Shown: piece by piece, positions 41,292 to 50,302 of the stretch
How positions within the stretch are numbered: the stretch's first letter is position 1
How the letters are laid out: each line of letters begins with the position of its first letter
From: Mycobacterium sp. 852014-52450_SCH5900713
GTDB lineage: Bacteria > Actinomycetota > Actinomycetes > Mycobacteriales > Mycobacteriaceae
Direction of reading: 5' to 3'
Length of the DNA stretch: 64,000 nt
NCBI RefSeq assembly: GCF_001667075.1
Contig: NZ_LZIL01000043.1
Location: 82,790 to 146,789 of the forward strand
Position numbers and translations under genes: made by a program
The notes under the pieces: generated by a model
Database searches by the model: none
The model's input: only the letters and a program-made list of their open reading frames with translations
What the model was told of the DNA's origin: nothing

Positions 41292-42431
41292 ATGGCGTTC
41301 ACCCGGTTGGTGCCCCCTAACTCGATCGACCCGGTGTCGACGCAGGGCCTTCGCGACGAGGTGCGGCAGTTCCTCGACGACCAGCGGGCGGCCGGGGCGT
41401 TCACCCCGTCGGTGGACGCCTGGCTGTCGGGATGGGACGAGAACTTCACCGCCGCGCTCGCGGCGCGCGGCTGGTTGGGAATGACGGTGCCCGTCGAATA
41501 CGGCGGCCACGGGCGTTCGTTCCTGGAGCGGTTCGCCGTCACCGAGGAGTTGCTCGCCGCCGGCGCCCCCGTCGCCGCGCACTGGATCGCCGACCGGCAG
41601 ATCGTGCCGTCGTTGCTGAAATACGGCACGGAGTCGCAAAAGCTGAGTTTCCTGCCGCGGATCGTGCGCGGCGAGTGCTTCTTCGCGATCGGCATGAGCG
41701 AACCGGAGTCCGGCTCCGACCTGGCCGGCGTGCGCACCAGGGCGCGGCGCGTCGACGGAGGCTGGTCGCTGACCGGCACCAAGGTTTGGACGTCGGGCGC
41801 ACACCTCGCGCACGCGTTCATCGTGCTCGCCCGCACAACGCCACCGGATCCAGAGCACCGGCATGCCGGGTTGAGCCAATTCATCGTCGACCTGCGCGGG
41901 CCCGGCGTCGAAGTGCGCCCGATCGTCTCGATGAACGGCGCCCACCACTTCAACGAGGTGATACTCGATGAGGCGTTCGTCCCCGACGACATGGTGTTCG
42001 GCGCAATCGGCGACGGCTGGCGGCAGGTGACTTCCGAGCTGAGCTTCGAGCGCAGCGGACCCGAGCGGTACCTGTCGACCTTCGTCCTGCTGGCCGCCTG
42101 CGCCGACCGGATGGCGGCGAACGCCATTCCCCGCAACGCGGATCTGGGGAGGCTCGTTGCGCGGGTCACCGGCCTGCACCACATGTCCACCGCGGTGGCC
42201 GGCGCGTTGGAACGGCGCGAGCCGGCCGACATCCCCGCCGCCCTGGTAAAGGTGCTCGGCACCAGCACCGAAGGCGACATCGCCGAGTTTGCCGACCTGC
42301 AGGACTCCCCCGATCGGATCTTCGCGGACTTGGTGCGTGCCGCCGTGGACCAGCGGCGCGGGTTTACCCTGCGCGGCGGCACCAACGAGGTGCTTCGCGG
42401 AGTCATCGCCCGCGGATTGGGGCTGCGGTGA
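41292..42431 (+). CDS. Acyl-CoA dehydrogenase, first subunit
   Basis: A 379-residue acyl-CoA dehydrogenase with VPVEYGGHGRSFLERF, IGMSEPESGSDLAGVR, TGTKVWTSGAH and the C-terminal RGGTNEVLRGVIAR. Several starts are possible (GTG 41277, ATG 41292); GGAAG seven bases before 41292 favours that one. It follows the ligase gene by 25 bases and overlaps the second dehydrogenase by GTGA, so the pair probably form one heteromeric enzyme, as in cluster 5959-8259. The likely substrate is the CoA ester made by the ligase. Confidence 0.87.
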   Translation: MAFTRLVPPNSIDPVSTQGLRDEVRQFLDDQRAAGAFTPSVDAWLSGWDENFTAALAARGWLGMTVPVEYGGHGRSFLERFAVTEELLAAGAPVAAHWIADRQIVPSLLKYGTESQKLSFLPRIVRGECFFAIGMSEPESGSDLAGVRTRARRVDGGWSLTGTKVWTSGAHLAHAFIVLARTTPPDPEHRHAGLSQFIVDLRGPGVEVRPIVSMNGAHHFNEVILDEAFVPDDMVFGAIGDGWRQVTSELSFERSGPERYLSTFVLLAACADRMAANAIPRNADLGRLVARVTGLHHMSTAVAGALERREPADIPAALVKVLGTSTEGDIAEFADLQDSPDRIFADLVRAAVDQRRGFTLRGGTNEVLRGVIARGLGLR

Positions 42432-43453
42432 GCGCCCGGCCGTCCGTCGACGAAGCGTTGGCCGACATGATGGGTGCCGTCTTTGCCGGTCACCGCGAAA
42501 AGCTCGCGGGCGCAACGCTCGTCGAGCGGGGCTCTGATCTGTGGCGCCAGCTCGCCGAACTCGGTCTTCTGCGCCTCACCGGTGCGGTCGAGCACGGCGG
42601 CAGCGGGGCCGGGTGGTACGAGGCGGCCGAACTCCTGAAGGCGTCGGTGCGCAGCGGTATCCGGATCCCACTGGCGGAGCACGACTTGTTGGCATGCTGG
42701 CTCCTGGAGGCCAACGGGTCGGCCGCCGACGGCGCGGCGCGGACGGTCTGCGTCGTCGACACGCACGGCGTCGCGACGGAGGTGCCGTGGGCGAGCATGG
42801 CCGAACGGGTAGTGGTCGTATGGCGCGCCGACGGACAATATCGCGTCACCGACGTTGCCCCCGAAAGGCTCAGCATCACCCCCGGCGTCAATCTGATCGG
42901 TGAGCCACGCGACACCGTGGCTGCCGAGCTCTCCGGCTTACAGGGAAAAACAATCGGCCCGACCCTTCTGCGCCAGCTGCGGCTGAAGTCAGGGTTGGTG
43001 CGGGCGATCCAGGTGTGCGCCGCCCTCGACGAGATACTGCAGCTGTGCATCGAGCACGTCAGCTCGCGAACCCAGTTCGGGCGCCCGCTGTCGAAATTCC
43101 AGGGCGTTCAGCACCTGGTCTCCGACATTGCCGCCGAGGCCGCGCTCGCCAGGGCCGCAACCGAGGCGGCGTTGACGGCCGGCGTCACGGCGGAGTGGTC
43201 GAGCCCGACGCTGGAATTCCTTGTGGCCGCGGCGCGTTCGTGTGCGGGCTACGCGGCATCCGTGGTGGTCAGAAACGCCCACCAAGTGCACGGCGCCATC
43301 GGCACCACCCGTGAGCACCGCCTGCATGAATTCACCAGGGCTGCGCTCGCGTGGCGATCGGAGTTCGGTTCGATGCGTTACTGGGACGACGTCGTCACCG
43401 ACGCCGCAATGCACGCGAGCGCCGGGGGCTTGTGGAGCCTCATTACCGAGTGA
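42428..43453 (+). CDS. Acyl-CoA dehydrogenase, second subunit, short and divergent
   Basis: A 341-residue acyl-CoA dehydrogenase-like protein. The middle domain is reduced, while the C-terminal domain is clear: SSRTQFGRPLSKFQGVQHLV and NAHQVHGAIGTTREHRLHE. It begins with GTG in the stop of its partner (GTGA). In two-subunit dehydrogenases of this kind one subunit often keeps FAD contacts but lacks the catalytic base; this short one is the likelier helper, although the residue cannot be assigned by eye. No further gene overlaps it; the SnoaL-like gene begins 70 bases later. Confidence 0.85.
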   Translation: MSARPSVDEALADMMGAVFAGHREKLAGATLVERGSDLWRQLAELGLLRLTGAVEHGGSGAGWYEAAELLKASVRSGIRIPLAEHDLLACWLLEANGSAADGAARTVCVVDTHGVATEVPWASMAERVVVVWRADGQYRVTDVAPERLSITPGVNLIGEPRDTVAAELSGLQGKTIGPTLLRQLRLKSGLVRAIQVCAALDEILQLCIEHVSSRTQFGRPLSKFQGVQHLVSDIAAEAALARAATEAALTAGVTAEWSSPTLEFLVAAARSCAGYAASVVVRNAHQVHGAIGTTREHRLHEFTRAALAWRSEFGSMRYWDDVVTDAAMHASAGGLWSLITE

Positions 43454-43523
43454 CACGGACGGTGTTCCACTGATCGGGCGGTCGCGGTGCCGCCGCGGTC
43501 ACAATGGGGTTTGATTCGATGCC

Positions 43524-44003
43524 ATGAACAACGACGTCACGCTGTCGGAACTGCAGGAGTTCATCGGCGAGTTCTGGTACCACTACGACGAGGCCCACTA
43601 CGACGAGCTTGCGGTTAGATACGCCCATGACGTGCGCTACGTGACTAGAAGCGATTCGGGCGCAAGCCCTTTCGAGGAACTGATGTCGCCCGAACTCAAC
43701 GGCCGCGATGCGGTGATGGACTGGCTGTCCGAGCACCGCAAGCAGAGCCCGTACCCACTGCGACACCACGCCACCAACATCCACCGCACCGGGACCGACG
43801 GTGCGATCACCCGGGCGCGGTTCTACATCCTCGTCAACCAGATCGCCAACTTCGTGCCGTTCGCGGTGTCCAGCGGGGTCGTCAACGTCGGCGTGCGGCG
43901 CGGCGCAGACGGACTGCAATTCACGGAGATGGACGTGGTTCTGGATGCGACGAACTCGGTCCTGCTGGCCGACCTGCATGCCGACAGCACCGCACCGTCA
44001 TGA
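43524..44003 (+). CDS. SnoaL-like protein in the second catabolic operon
   Basis: A 159-residue SnoaL/NTF2-type protein with an N-terminal helix LSELQEFIGEFWYHYDEAHYDEL and a central FYILVNQIANFVPF strand set. Proteins of this fold often act as isomerases or dehydratases on cyclic intermediates. It overlaps the next SDR gene by ATGA and lies between dehydrogenase and SDR genes, so a step on the same substrate is likely. Ribosome site weak. Function unassigned. Confidence 0.8.
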   Translation: MNNDVTLSELQEFIGEFWYHYDEAHYDELAVRYAHDVRYVTRSDSGASPFEELMSPELNGRDAVMDWLSEHRKQSPYPLRHHATNIHRTGTDGAITRARFYILVNQIANFVPFAVSSGVVNVGVRRGADGLQFTEMDVVLDATNSVLLADLHADSTAPS

Positions 44004-44869
44004 CCGCCGGCGACGCATTCTCCGGCGGCGTCGCCGTCATCACCGGGGCTGGATCAGGGATCGGTGCCGGTTTGGCGCGGCACGCCCACCGGTTGGGCAT
44101 GACCGTGGTGCTCGCCGACATCGACGCCGACGGGATCGCAGCGCTGCGCGGCGAACTGCGCGCGGCCGGCGGCACGGCCGTCGACATCGTCTGCGACGTG
44201 CGTGATCCCGAGGCGGTGCAGGACCTCGCGGACCGGGTTTATCGGGATTTCGGCGCGGTGCGGCTGCTGGTGAACAACGCGGGGATCGAACAGTTCGGCT
44301 ATCTGTGGGACACGCCGGTGACGAGTTGGCAGCGCGTCGTCGACGTCAACATCAGCGGAGTCTTCTACGGCGTGCGGGCATTTCTGCCGAAAATGATGTC
44401 CGTCGACGAGCAGGCGTGGGTGTGGAACGTTGCGTCGGTCGGCGCCGTCGTGGCAATGCCGTTGCAGACGCCTTACATCGTGAGCAAGCACGCCGTGCTC
44501 TCGATGACCGAATGCCTCTGCACCGAGGTTCAATTGGCGGGACACGACCACCACATACATGTGCAGGCGGTGTTGCCCGGACCGGTGGTGTCGAACATCT
44601 TCGAATCCGCGGGCGGCGTCGATGCCACGGAGGCCGCCGATGTCGGCGCCGCCGAGACGCATCGCGCGGCCATGCTGGACATCAAAGCGGTGGGGATGGA
44701 CCCATTGGCGGCCGCCGAGACGCTGTTCCAACAGGCCGCCGAGGACCGATTCTACCTGCTCACCCATCCCCAAGTCGGGGCGGCGATGGCGGAGCGCGCG
44801 GAAGTGCTTGCCACGCAACGACCCCCGGCACTGCGCACGGAACGCCGGTTCGGTGCCGACCAGCTCTGA
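44000..44869 (+). CDS. Short-chain dehydrogenase/reductase
   Basis: A 289-residue classical SDR: TGAGSGIGAGLA near residue 16, Asp in VLADID favouring NAD(H), NNAGIEQFG near residue 93, and the catalytic Ser in NVASVGA with Tyr and Lys in YIVSK. ATG shares ATGA with the SnoaL stop, and its 3' end overlaps the esterase gene by 17 bases. It would oxidise a hydroxyl or reduce a keto group in the pathway served by the ligase and dehydrogenases. Confidence 0.88.
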   Translation: MTAGDAFSGGVAVITGAGSGIGAGLARHAHRLGMTVVLADIDADGIAALRGELRAAGGTAVDIVCDVRDPEAVQDLADRVYRDFGAVRLLVNNAGIEQFGYLWDTPVTSWQRVVDVNISGVFYGVRAFLPKMMSVDEQAWVWNVASVGAVVAMPLQTPYIVSKHAVLSMTECLCTEVQLAGHDHHIHVQAVLPGPVVSNIFESAGGVDATEAADVGAAETHRAAMLDIKAVGMDPLAAAETLFQQAAEDRFYLLTHPQVGAAMAERAEVLATQRPPALRTERRFGADQL

Positions 44870-45827
44870 GGCGGGGACCTGCGGACTGGACCCCGATGCC
44901 GCCGCTCGCATCGCTTCGTTCGGTGACATCCCACCGATGCGCCAGCGCGGGCTCGCGGCGGTGCGCGCCGCGCTCGAATCCGCGCCACCGCCCGAGTCGA
45001 TGGCCGAGATGGCCGCCGTCACGGAAGAAGCCATTCCCGGTCCCGCCGGCGACCTCCCGGCACGGGTCTACCGTCCCGACACCGGGAGCGCCGGACCCGT
45101 GCTGGTGTATTTGCACGGCGGCGGGCTCGTGATGGGGTCGAACCGCTCGTTCGAGCCCCTGGCCCGTGAGCTGGCTGCGGCGTCGGCGGCCACCGTCGTA
45201 GCGGTCGACTACCGCCTGGCCCCGGAGTGGCCGCCGCCCGCGCAGTTCGACGATGCGTACGCCGCGACGCAATGGGTGTCACGGAACGCCCGCCATCTCC
45301 GGGTCGACCCCGAAAGACTCGGGGTGATCGGCGACAGCGCCGGTGGCGCACTGGCGGCCGGCGTCGCGCTCGCCGCCCGTGATCGCGGCGGGCCGCCGAT
45401 CCGAACGCAGGTGCTGCTTTATCCAGGCCTGGACCGCGACATGACGGCTCCGTCCGTCACCTCCTTGGCCGACGCCCCGATGCTCACCCGCGATGACATC
45501 GACTACATGCACTCCCTGGTCGACGGGGATGCGGGTGCGCCCAGCAGCCCATACCTGGTTCCCGCATACGCATCCGAGCTCGCCGGGCTCCCTCCGGCCA
45601 TCGTCGTCACCGCGGAGTGCGACCCGATCCGGGATTGGGGTGAGCGGTATGCGAATCGGCTGCGGGACGCCGGCGTGCAGACCACCCTGACCCGTTATCC
45701 CGGGATGTGCCACGGATTTCTGATGCGTTCCGATGCCACGGCGCGGGGCCGGCTGGCCATCGCCGAGATCGGCGCGCTACTACGGGCCAAGTTCGGCCAT
45801 CCGGTCGAAGTTTTGACGTCCCGGTGA
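44853..45827 (+). CDS. Alpha/beta hydrolase, HSL-type esterase
   Basis: A 324-residue family IV esterase: YLHGGGLVMGS (oxyanion), IGDSAGGALAAG (nucleophile elbow), Asp in ECDPIRDWG and His in GMCHGFLMRS. The open frame extends back to 44559 inside the SDR gene; GTG 44853 gives a 17-base overlap and a protein of normal family length. It is the counterpart of the esterase at 2400-3356 and could hydrolyse an ester or lactone made by one of the BVMOs nearby, for example 37646-39577. Confidence 0.86.
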   Translation: MPTSSEAGTCGLDPDAAARIASFGDIPPMRQRGLAAVRAALESAPPPESMAEMAAVTEEAIPGPAGDLPARVYRPDTGSAGPVLVYLHGGGLVMGSNRSFEPLARELAAASAATVVAVDYRLAPEWPPPAQFDDAYAATQWVSRNARHLRVDPERLGVIGDSAGGALAAGVALAARDRGGPPIRTQVLLYPGLDRDMTAPSVTSLADAPMLTRDDIDYMHSLVDGDAGAPSSPYLVPAYASELAGLPPAIVVTAECDPIRDWGERYANRLRDAGVQTTLTRYPGMCHGFLMRSDATARGRLAIAEIGALLRAKFGHPVEVLTSR

Positions 45828-45899
45828 CCGGGTCACCGCCGCGCGCATCGCCACCACGCCGCCCACAATCAGACCACGAACTTCCAGAGGAGACAGCTG

Positions 45900-46976
45900 A
45901 TGCTCACCGACGACCGGCGGATGGAGCTTTCCGACGTGTTACGGCCGGCCGCGCCGCCGCGCGAGATCGACAACGTCTATACCGACGATCAGCGCGAACG
46001 CCTGCTCGACGTGGTACGCACCGAAGGGCCGTGGCGGTTGATCATCGCGCAACACTTCGCGTCACCCGATGAGCTGATCGCCACCATGAGCGGCCTTTTC
46101 CCAGAAGGCTTCACCCCATCGCTCGACCTGTTCCTGACCCCGACCTTCCGCGGCTACCTCGCCAATTACGGTGCGGTGCTCTACCCCGAGCTGTACGACT
46201 GCTTTTACAACGCGCGGTTCCTCGAGATGGCTAAAAGCTACTGGAACGCCCAGTACGCCAAGCCGCAGCTGATGCTCTTCAACATCAACGGGCCCTGTGC
46301 CAACCGCGACCCGGGACATCTGGACTCGCCGAGCTTTCGCGGCGTGCGTCATGAGAACGCGCCGACCTGGCTCACCAGCGTGATGGGCAAGTCCGGCCTG
46401 TTCGGCGAGTACCTGATCAAGATGGCGCAGGTGATCACTTGGTTCTCGCTCGATCCCGGGAGCGGATTCACCTACTGGCCCGACGGGCCGCTCAAGGCCC
46501 CCAAACGCGTGTTGCCGCCGATCAACAACCGTGGCGTGGTGGTGCAGAACGAAATGATGGTGCATCGCGGCGAAGCGAACGGACCACTCGAACAACAAGT
46601 TCCGGCCGGATTGTCGTTCGACACCGTCTTTTCCGGTGACCCCGGTGATCGGCATCAATGGTTGCTCAAGAACGGCGACGAGGTGATCGCCCGCCACCCC
46701 ACCGGCCAACTGCGGTTCCTGGTGCACTGGTCCGCAGAGGTGTTCACCGACCATGACGAGCTGAAGAAGAACATGGAGGGCTCGCACGACCTGACGATCG
46801 AGAAGGCCATCGACATCATGGTCGACGACCTCAACGGCAGGGGCATCAAGCTCGACATTCCCAGTGAGCCATTGCACGACCCGGCGTTCATCGGCGCGCT
46901 CAACGCCGGCTATGACTTGGGCGGCCCCGCCGTCTACCCCGAAGAGGCGCCCATCAGCGCATTCCAGCTCGCATGA
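45900..46976 (+). CDS. Uncharacterised protein with possible HxD...H iron site
   Basis: A 358-residue protein with no family I can name. It has GAGGAGA six bases before the ATG. Notable residues are His140-Leu-Asp142 in PGHLDSPSF and His222 in MMVHRGEANG. Arg272 and Ser278 lie in RFLVHWS. This spacing resembles the two-His-one-carboxylate site and the 2-oxoglutarate-binding Arg of Fe(II) dioxygenases of the double-stranded beta-helix fold. That reading is inference only. It ends the seven-gene catabolic run and precedes the convergent Rieske locus, so an oxygenase role would fit. No signal peptide or membrane segment. Confidence 0.8.
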   Translation: MLTDDRRMELSDVLRPAAPPREIDNVYTDDQRERLLDVVRTEGPWRLIIAQHFASPDELIATMSGLFPEGFTPSLDLFLTPTFRGYLANYGAVLYPELYDCFYNARFLEMAKSYWNAQYAKPQLMLFNINGPCANRDPGHLDSPSFRGVRHENAPTWLTSVMGKSGLFGEYLIKMAQVITWFSLDPGSGFTYWPDGPLKAPKRVLPPINNRGVVVQNEMMVHRGEANGPLEQQVPAGLSFDTVFSGDPGDRHQWLLKNGDEVIARHPTGQLRFLVHWSAEVFTDHDELKKNMEGSHDLTIEKAIDIMVDDLNGRGIKLDIPSEPLHDPAFIGALNAGYDLGGPAVYPEEAPISAFQLA

Positions 46977-47061
46977 CGGACCACCTCACCGCCGAACGTC
47001 GACCTGTCTGCACGGAAACTCCTTCACCGCCACCATAATTCGACGGCCGGCGGAATAAGGG

Positions 47062-47352
47062 TCAAACAGTTTCGTCGACGATCGCCAAACCGCCACGCCG
47101 TACGGCCTCGAGCATCGACCCCTGCAACGCCGAACACGCCAGGAACACGCCGCGACCGCCGGGCGTGGAAATCCTCTGTGCTTCGGCCCGCTCGACGCAC
47201 CGGGCCGTCGCATCGGCGTTCCACTGCACGCTGGTCTGATTCCAGCTACTTTTGCGAGCCAGTACCTGCGCGCCGCACCTCCGGCACCAAACGGGGCACA
47301 TCGGCATCTCGTCGAGGCGATTGTCCTGCCGGACAGGCGAATCGAGCGGCAT
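47062..47352 (-). CDS. Small cysteine-rich protein following the Rieske oxygenase
   Basis: A 96-residue protein with a CPVWCRRC cluster near its start and two later single Cys (TARC and LAC). It begins at the ATG at 47352, four bases after the stop of the KshA-like oxygenase; GTG starts at 47355 and 47367 are also open. The Cys arrangement suggests a zinc ribbon or a small metal-binding protein and does not match a normal plant-type ferredoxin. The close spacing suggests it works with the oxygenase, perhaps in assembly or electron supply. Not recognised. Confidence 0.65.
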   Translation of the reverse strand: MPLDSPVRQDNRLDEMPMCPVWCRRCGAQVLARKSSWNQTSVQWNADATARCVERAEAQRISTPGGRGVFLACSALQGSMLEAVRRGGLAIVDETV

Positions 47353-47356
47353 CACA

Positions 47357-48487
47357 CTAACCGGCACCCTGCGCGGCCATGTTGGCCTCGACCTCTTTCA
47401 TCCACGCCTCGTAGGGCCGGGTGGTGTCGAGCTCGAACTCGAAGCGGTCCACCATGTCCGGTTGGACGTCGGCGGCGTCGACGTAGAACTGCTGATACCA
47501 GCGACGTAACTGGTAGACCGGCCCGTCCTCCTCGACCAGAAGCGGGTTGTCGATGCGCGCTTTGTGCCGCCAGATCTGCACGTCCTGCTCGAACCCGATC
47601 TTGACGAAGTCGCCCAGGCTGATCGCGGTCTTCAGCGCCTCATCGCCAGGCAACTTGTCCGACTTCTTGACGATGATGCCGTATTGCAGCACAAAGGAAT
47701 TCGAGTCGATCGGATAGTGGCAGTTGATCAGGATCGTCTTGGCGTCGCCGTCGGTGTAGTGGTAGGTCAAGTCGTCGATCATGAACGACGGCCCATAGTA
47801 GGACGCCACCGACGTGGTCCCCAGCATCGTGGTCCCCTCGGGGCTACCGATGTCGGGTCGGCTCCCGCCGTTCATGTACTGGGTGGCCACCTGCCCCTCG
47901 AAGATGTTCTTGAAATAGGTGGGCAACGAGCCGTGGATGTAGAAGAAGTGGGCCATGTCCACCACGTTGTCGATGATCTCGCGACAGTTGCTGTGCACGA
48001 CAGTGGTGTACCAGTGCCAGTCGGTCCACTCGTCGCTGGTGGCACCCTCGATGCGCGGGATCGTGACCTCCGCGGGCGGCGGTTTTCGTTCCGGGTCGTT
48101 CCACACGAACAACATCCCGTCCTGCTGCAGCGTGGTCCACGCCGCGGTGCGCGCCAACTTCGGCGTCCGCCGGCTGTAGGGCACCTGCTTGCACCGCCCG
48201 TCACCGCCCCAGCGCCAGTCGTGGAACGGGCAGGCGATCTCGTCGCCCTTGATTTCGCCCTGCGAGAGATCACCGCCCATGTGCCGGCAGAAGGCGTCAA
48301 GGACGTTGATGGTGCCGTTCGCGCTGCGGAAGACAACGAGCTTTTGTCCGAAGGCGTTGACGGCGTGCGGCTTCCCATCACCGAAACCCCGAGTCAGGCC
48401 CAGGCAGTGCCAGCCGCGGGCGAACCGCGTCGGAACGGCCTGCGCTTCAATCAGCCGAACTTCGTCGACCTCGGACTGCGTCGTCAT
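47357..48487 (-). CDS. Rieske non-heme oxygenase, KshA-like (3-ketosteroid 9-alpha-hydroxylase family)
   Basis: A 376-residue terminal oxygenase. The Rieske 2Fe-2S ligands are Cys67 and His69 (FCRHMGGD) and Cys86 and His89 (CPFHDWRWGG). The mononuclear iron ligands include His180 and His185 in DMAHFFYIH and an Asp in FEQDVQIW. Long stretches such as PTRFARGWHCLG and VYQLRRWYQQFYVD match KshA of cholesterol breakdown, which hydroxylates C9 with electrons from KshB. The frame opens at 48577; ATG 48487 matches KshA length. No KshB-type reductase is in the window. Sequence differences from KshA leave the substrate open. Confidence 0.9.
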   Translation of the reverse strand: MTTQSEVDEVRLIEAQAVPTRFARGWHCLGLTRGFGDGKPHAVNAFGQKLVVFRSANGTINVLDAFCRHMGGDLSQGEIKGDEIACPFHDWRWGGDGRCKQVPYSRRTPKLARTAAWTTLQQDGMLFVWNDPERKPPPAEVTIPRIEGATSDEWTDWHWYTTVVHSNCREIIDNVVDMAHFFYIHGSLPTYFKNIFEGQVATQYMNGGSRPDIGSPEGTTMLGTTSVASYYGPSFMIDDLTYHYTDGDAKTILINCHYPIDSNSFVLQYGIIVKKSDKLPGDEALKTAISLGDFVKIGFEQDVQIWRHKARIDNPLLVEEDGPVYQLRRWYQQFYVDAADVQPDMVDRFEFELDTTRPYEAWMKEVEANMAAQGAG

Positions 48488-48508
48488 AGGGATGATTAAA
48501 CTCCCGTC

Positions 48509-48524
48509 GCTCCGTTTGCGGAGC
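48509..48524. promoter_or_regulatory. Inverted repeat between KshA-like and KstD-like genes
   Basis: GCTCCG-TTTG-CGGAGC is a perfect repeat with 6-base arms in the 102-base divergent gap. It lies about 22 bases upstream of the KshA-like ATG and 66 bases before the KstD-like start. It could be an operator, perhaps for the PadR regulator at 50355. The short arms make chance possible. Confidence 0.4.
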
Positions 48525-48589
48525 CGCTTGTTCCCACTGATCAGGACGGCTCTTCCGTTGCCGGGCGGCCTGGGCATACGGTTTTGCGC

Positions 48590-50302
48590 GTGAACCCCCA
48601 GAGCGCGACGATCCCCGCCGGGCTACCCGTGGCCGATATGACGGTCGACCTGCTGGTGGTCGGGTCCGGGACCGGCATGGCCGCGGCACTGGCCGCCCAC
48701 GAACTCGGGCTGTCGGTGCTGATCGTGGAGAAGTCGTCGTACGTGGGCGGGTCCACTGCCCGGTCGGGCGGCGCGTTGTGGCTACCCGTCAGTCCCATTC
48801 TGCGAGACGCCGGCGCCGGGGACTCCCCCGAGCGCGCCGTCGCGTATCTGGACTCGGTGGTGGCGGGTTCGGCCCCGCCACAGCGATCGGCCGAATTCGT
48901 GGCCCACGTCCCGGCGACGGTCGACATGCTGCGCCGAGCGACCCCGCTGCGGCTGTTCTGGGCCCGCGACTACTCCGACTACCACCCCGAGGAGCCGGGT
49001 GGCAGCGCGGCGGGCCGGACGTGCGAATGCCACCCGTTCGACACCTCGATCCTCGGCCGGTACCGCGCCCGGTTGCGCCCCGGCGTGCTCGAGGCCGGTG
49101 TCTCGATACCGACGACGGGCGCCGACTACCGGTGGATGAACCTCGTGGCCCGGGTGCCGCGCAAGGGCATCCCGACGTTCGGCAAGCGGGTGGCCCAGGG
49201 CTTCGGCGGGAGGCTGATCGGTCGGCGCTACGCAGCGGGCGGCCAGGGTCTGATGGCCGGGCTGTTCGCGGGGGTGCTGCGCGCCGGCATCCCGGTGTGG
49301 ACCGACTGCCCGCTCGTCCGCCTGCAAGGCGACGGGCAGCGGGTGACTGGCGCGGTCGTCGACCATGACGGGCGCGAGGTGACGATCACCGCCCGGCGCG
49401 CAGTGGTGCTGGCAACGGGCGGTTTCGACCACAGCATGGACATGCGGTGGAAGTTCCAGTCCGAGTCGCTGGGCGCCAATCTGAGCCTGGGGGCCCAATC
49501 CAATACGGGCGACGGCATTCGCGCGGGGCAGGAATTCGGCGCCGATATCGCTTTGATGGATCAAGCCTGGTGGTTTCCCGCCATCGCGCCCCTGCCGGGC
49601 AAGGCGCCGGCGGTAATGCTGGCCGAACGTTCACTGCCCGGAAGCCTCATCGTCGACCAAAACGGCCACCGATTCGCCAACGAGTCCGCGGACTACATGT
49701 CGTTCGGCCAGCGGCTGCTCGAGCTGGAGCGGTCGGGCAGCCCCGTGGACGCGATGTGGATCGTGTTCGACCAGCAGTACCGCAACAGTTATGTCTTTGG
49801 CGCCGAACTGTTCCCGCGCATGCGCATCCCGCAAGCCTGGTACGACGCGGGCATCGCGGTGCGTGCGGACAACCTCGGCGAGCTGGGTGCCCGGATGAAC
49901 GTGTCGGTGCCGGAATTCCGCGAGACGATGACGCGGTTCAACCAAAACGCCGCCGCCGGTGAGGATCCCGACTTCGGCCGGGGGCGCAGCGCCTACGACC
50001 GCTACTACGGCGACCCCACGATCAAGCCGAACCCCAATCTGCGCCCGTTGGTCAACGGCCCGTTCTACGCCGTGAAGATGGTGCTCAGCGACCTGGGCAC
50101 GTGCGGCGGACTGAAGGCCGACCAGCGCGCACGGGTGCTCCGCGAGGATGGAAGCGTGATCGCCGGCCTGTACGCGATCGGCAACACCGCCGCCAACGCG
50201 TTCGGCACGACGTACCCGGGCGCGGGGGCGACGATCGCGCAGGGCCTGGTGTACGGCTTCATCGCGGCCCGCGATGCGGCGGCGCGGGACGCGACGCGCT
50301 AG
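48590..50302 (+). CDS. 3-ketosteroid delta-1-dehydrogenase-like flavoprotein (KstD family)
   Basis: A 570-residue FAD dehydrogenase. It shares with KstD the FAD motif VVGSGTGMAAALAAHELGL, GGSTARSGGALW, YSDYHPEEPGG, ATGGFDHS, NESADYMSFG, the YDRYYGDP and KPNPNL segment, and the end region YAVKMVLSDLGTCGGL with GLYAIGNTAANAFGTTYPGAG. Tyrosines and the glycine of the KstD active site appear to be in place. KstD introduces the C1-C2 double bond of 3-ketosteroids. GTG 48590 is preferred; ATG 48638 is possible. It is divergent from the KshA-like gene; KstD plus KshA activity opens steroid ring B. Confidence 0.9.
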   Translation: MNPQSATIPAGLPVADMTVDLLVVGSGTGMAAALAAHELGLSVLIVEKSSYVGGSTARSGGALWLPVSPILRDAGAGDSPERAVAYLDSVVAGSAPPQRSAEFVAHVPATVDMLRRATPLRLFWARDYSDYHPEEPGGSAAGRTCECHPFDTSILGRYRARLRPGVLEAGVSIPTTGADYRWMNLVARVPRKGIPTFGKRVAQGFGGRLIGRRYAAGGQGLMAGLFAGVLRAGIPVWTDCPLVRLQGDGQRVTGAVVDHDGREVTITARRAVVLATGGFDHSMDMRWKFQSESLGANLSLGAQSNTGDGIRAGQEFGADIALMDQAWWFPAIAPLPGKAPAVMLAERSLPGSLIVDQNGHRFANESADYMSFGQRLLELERSGSPVDAMWIVFDQQYRNSYVFGAELFPRMRIPQAWYDAGIAVRADNLGELGARMNVSVPEFRETMTRFNQNAAAGEDPDFGRGRSAYDRYYGDPTIKPNPNLRPLVNGPFYAVKMVLSDLGTCGGLKADQRARVLREDGSVIAGLYAIGNTAANAFGTTYPGAGATIAQGLVYGFIAARDAAARDATR

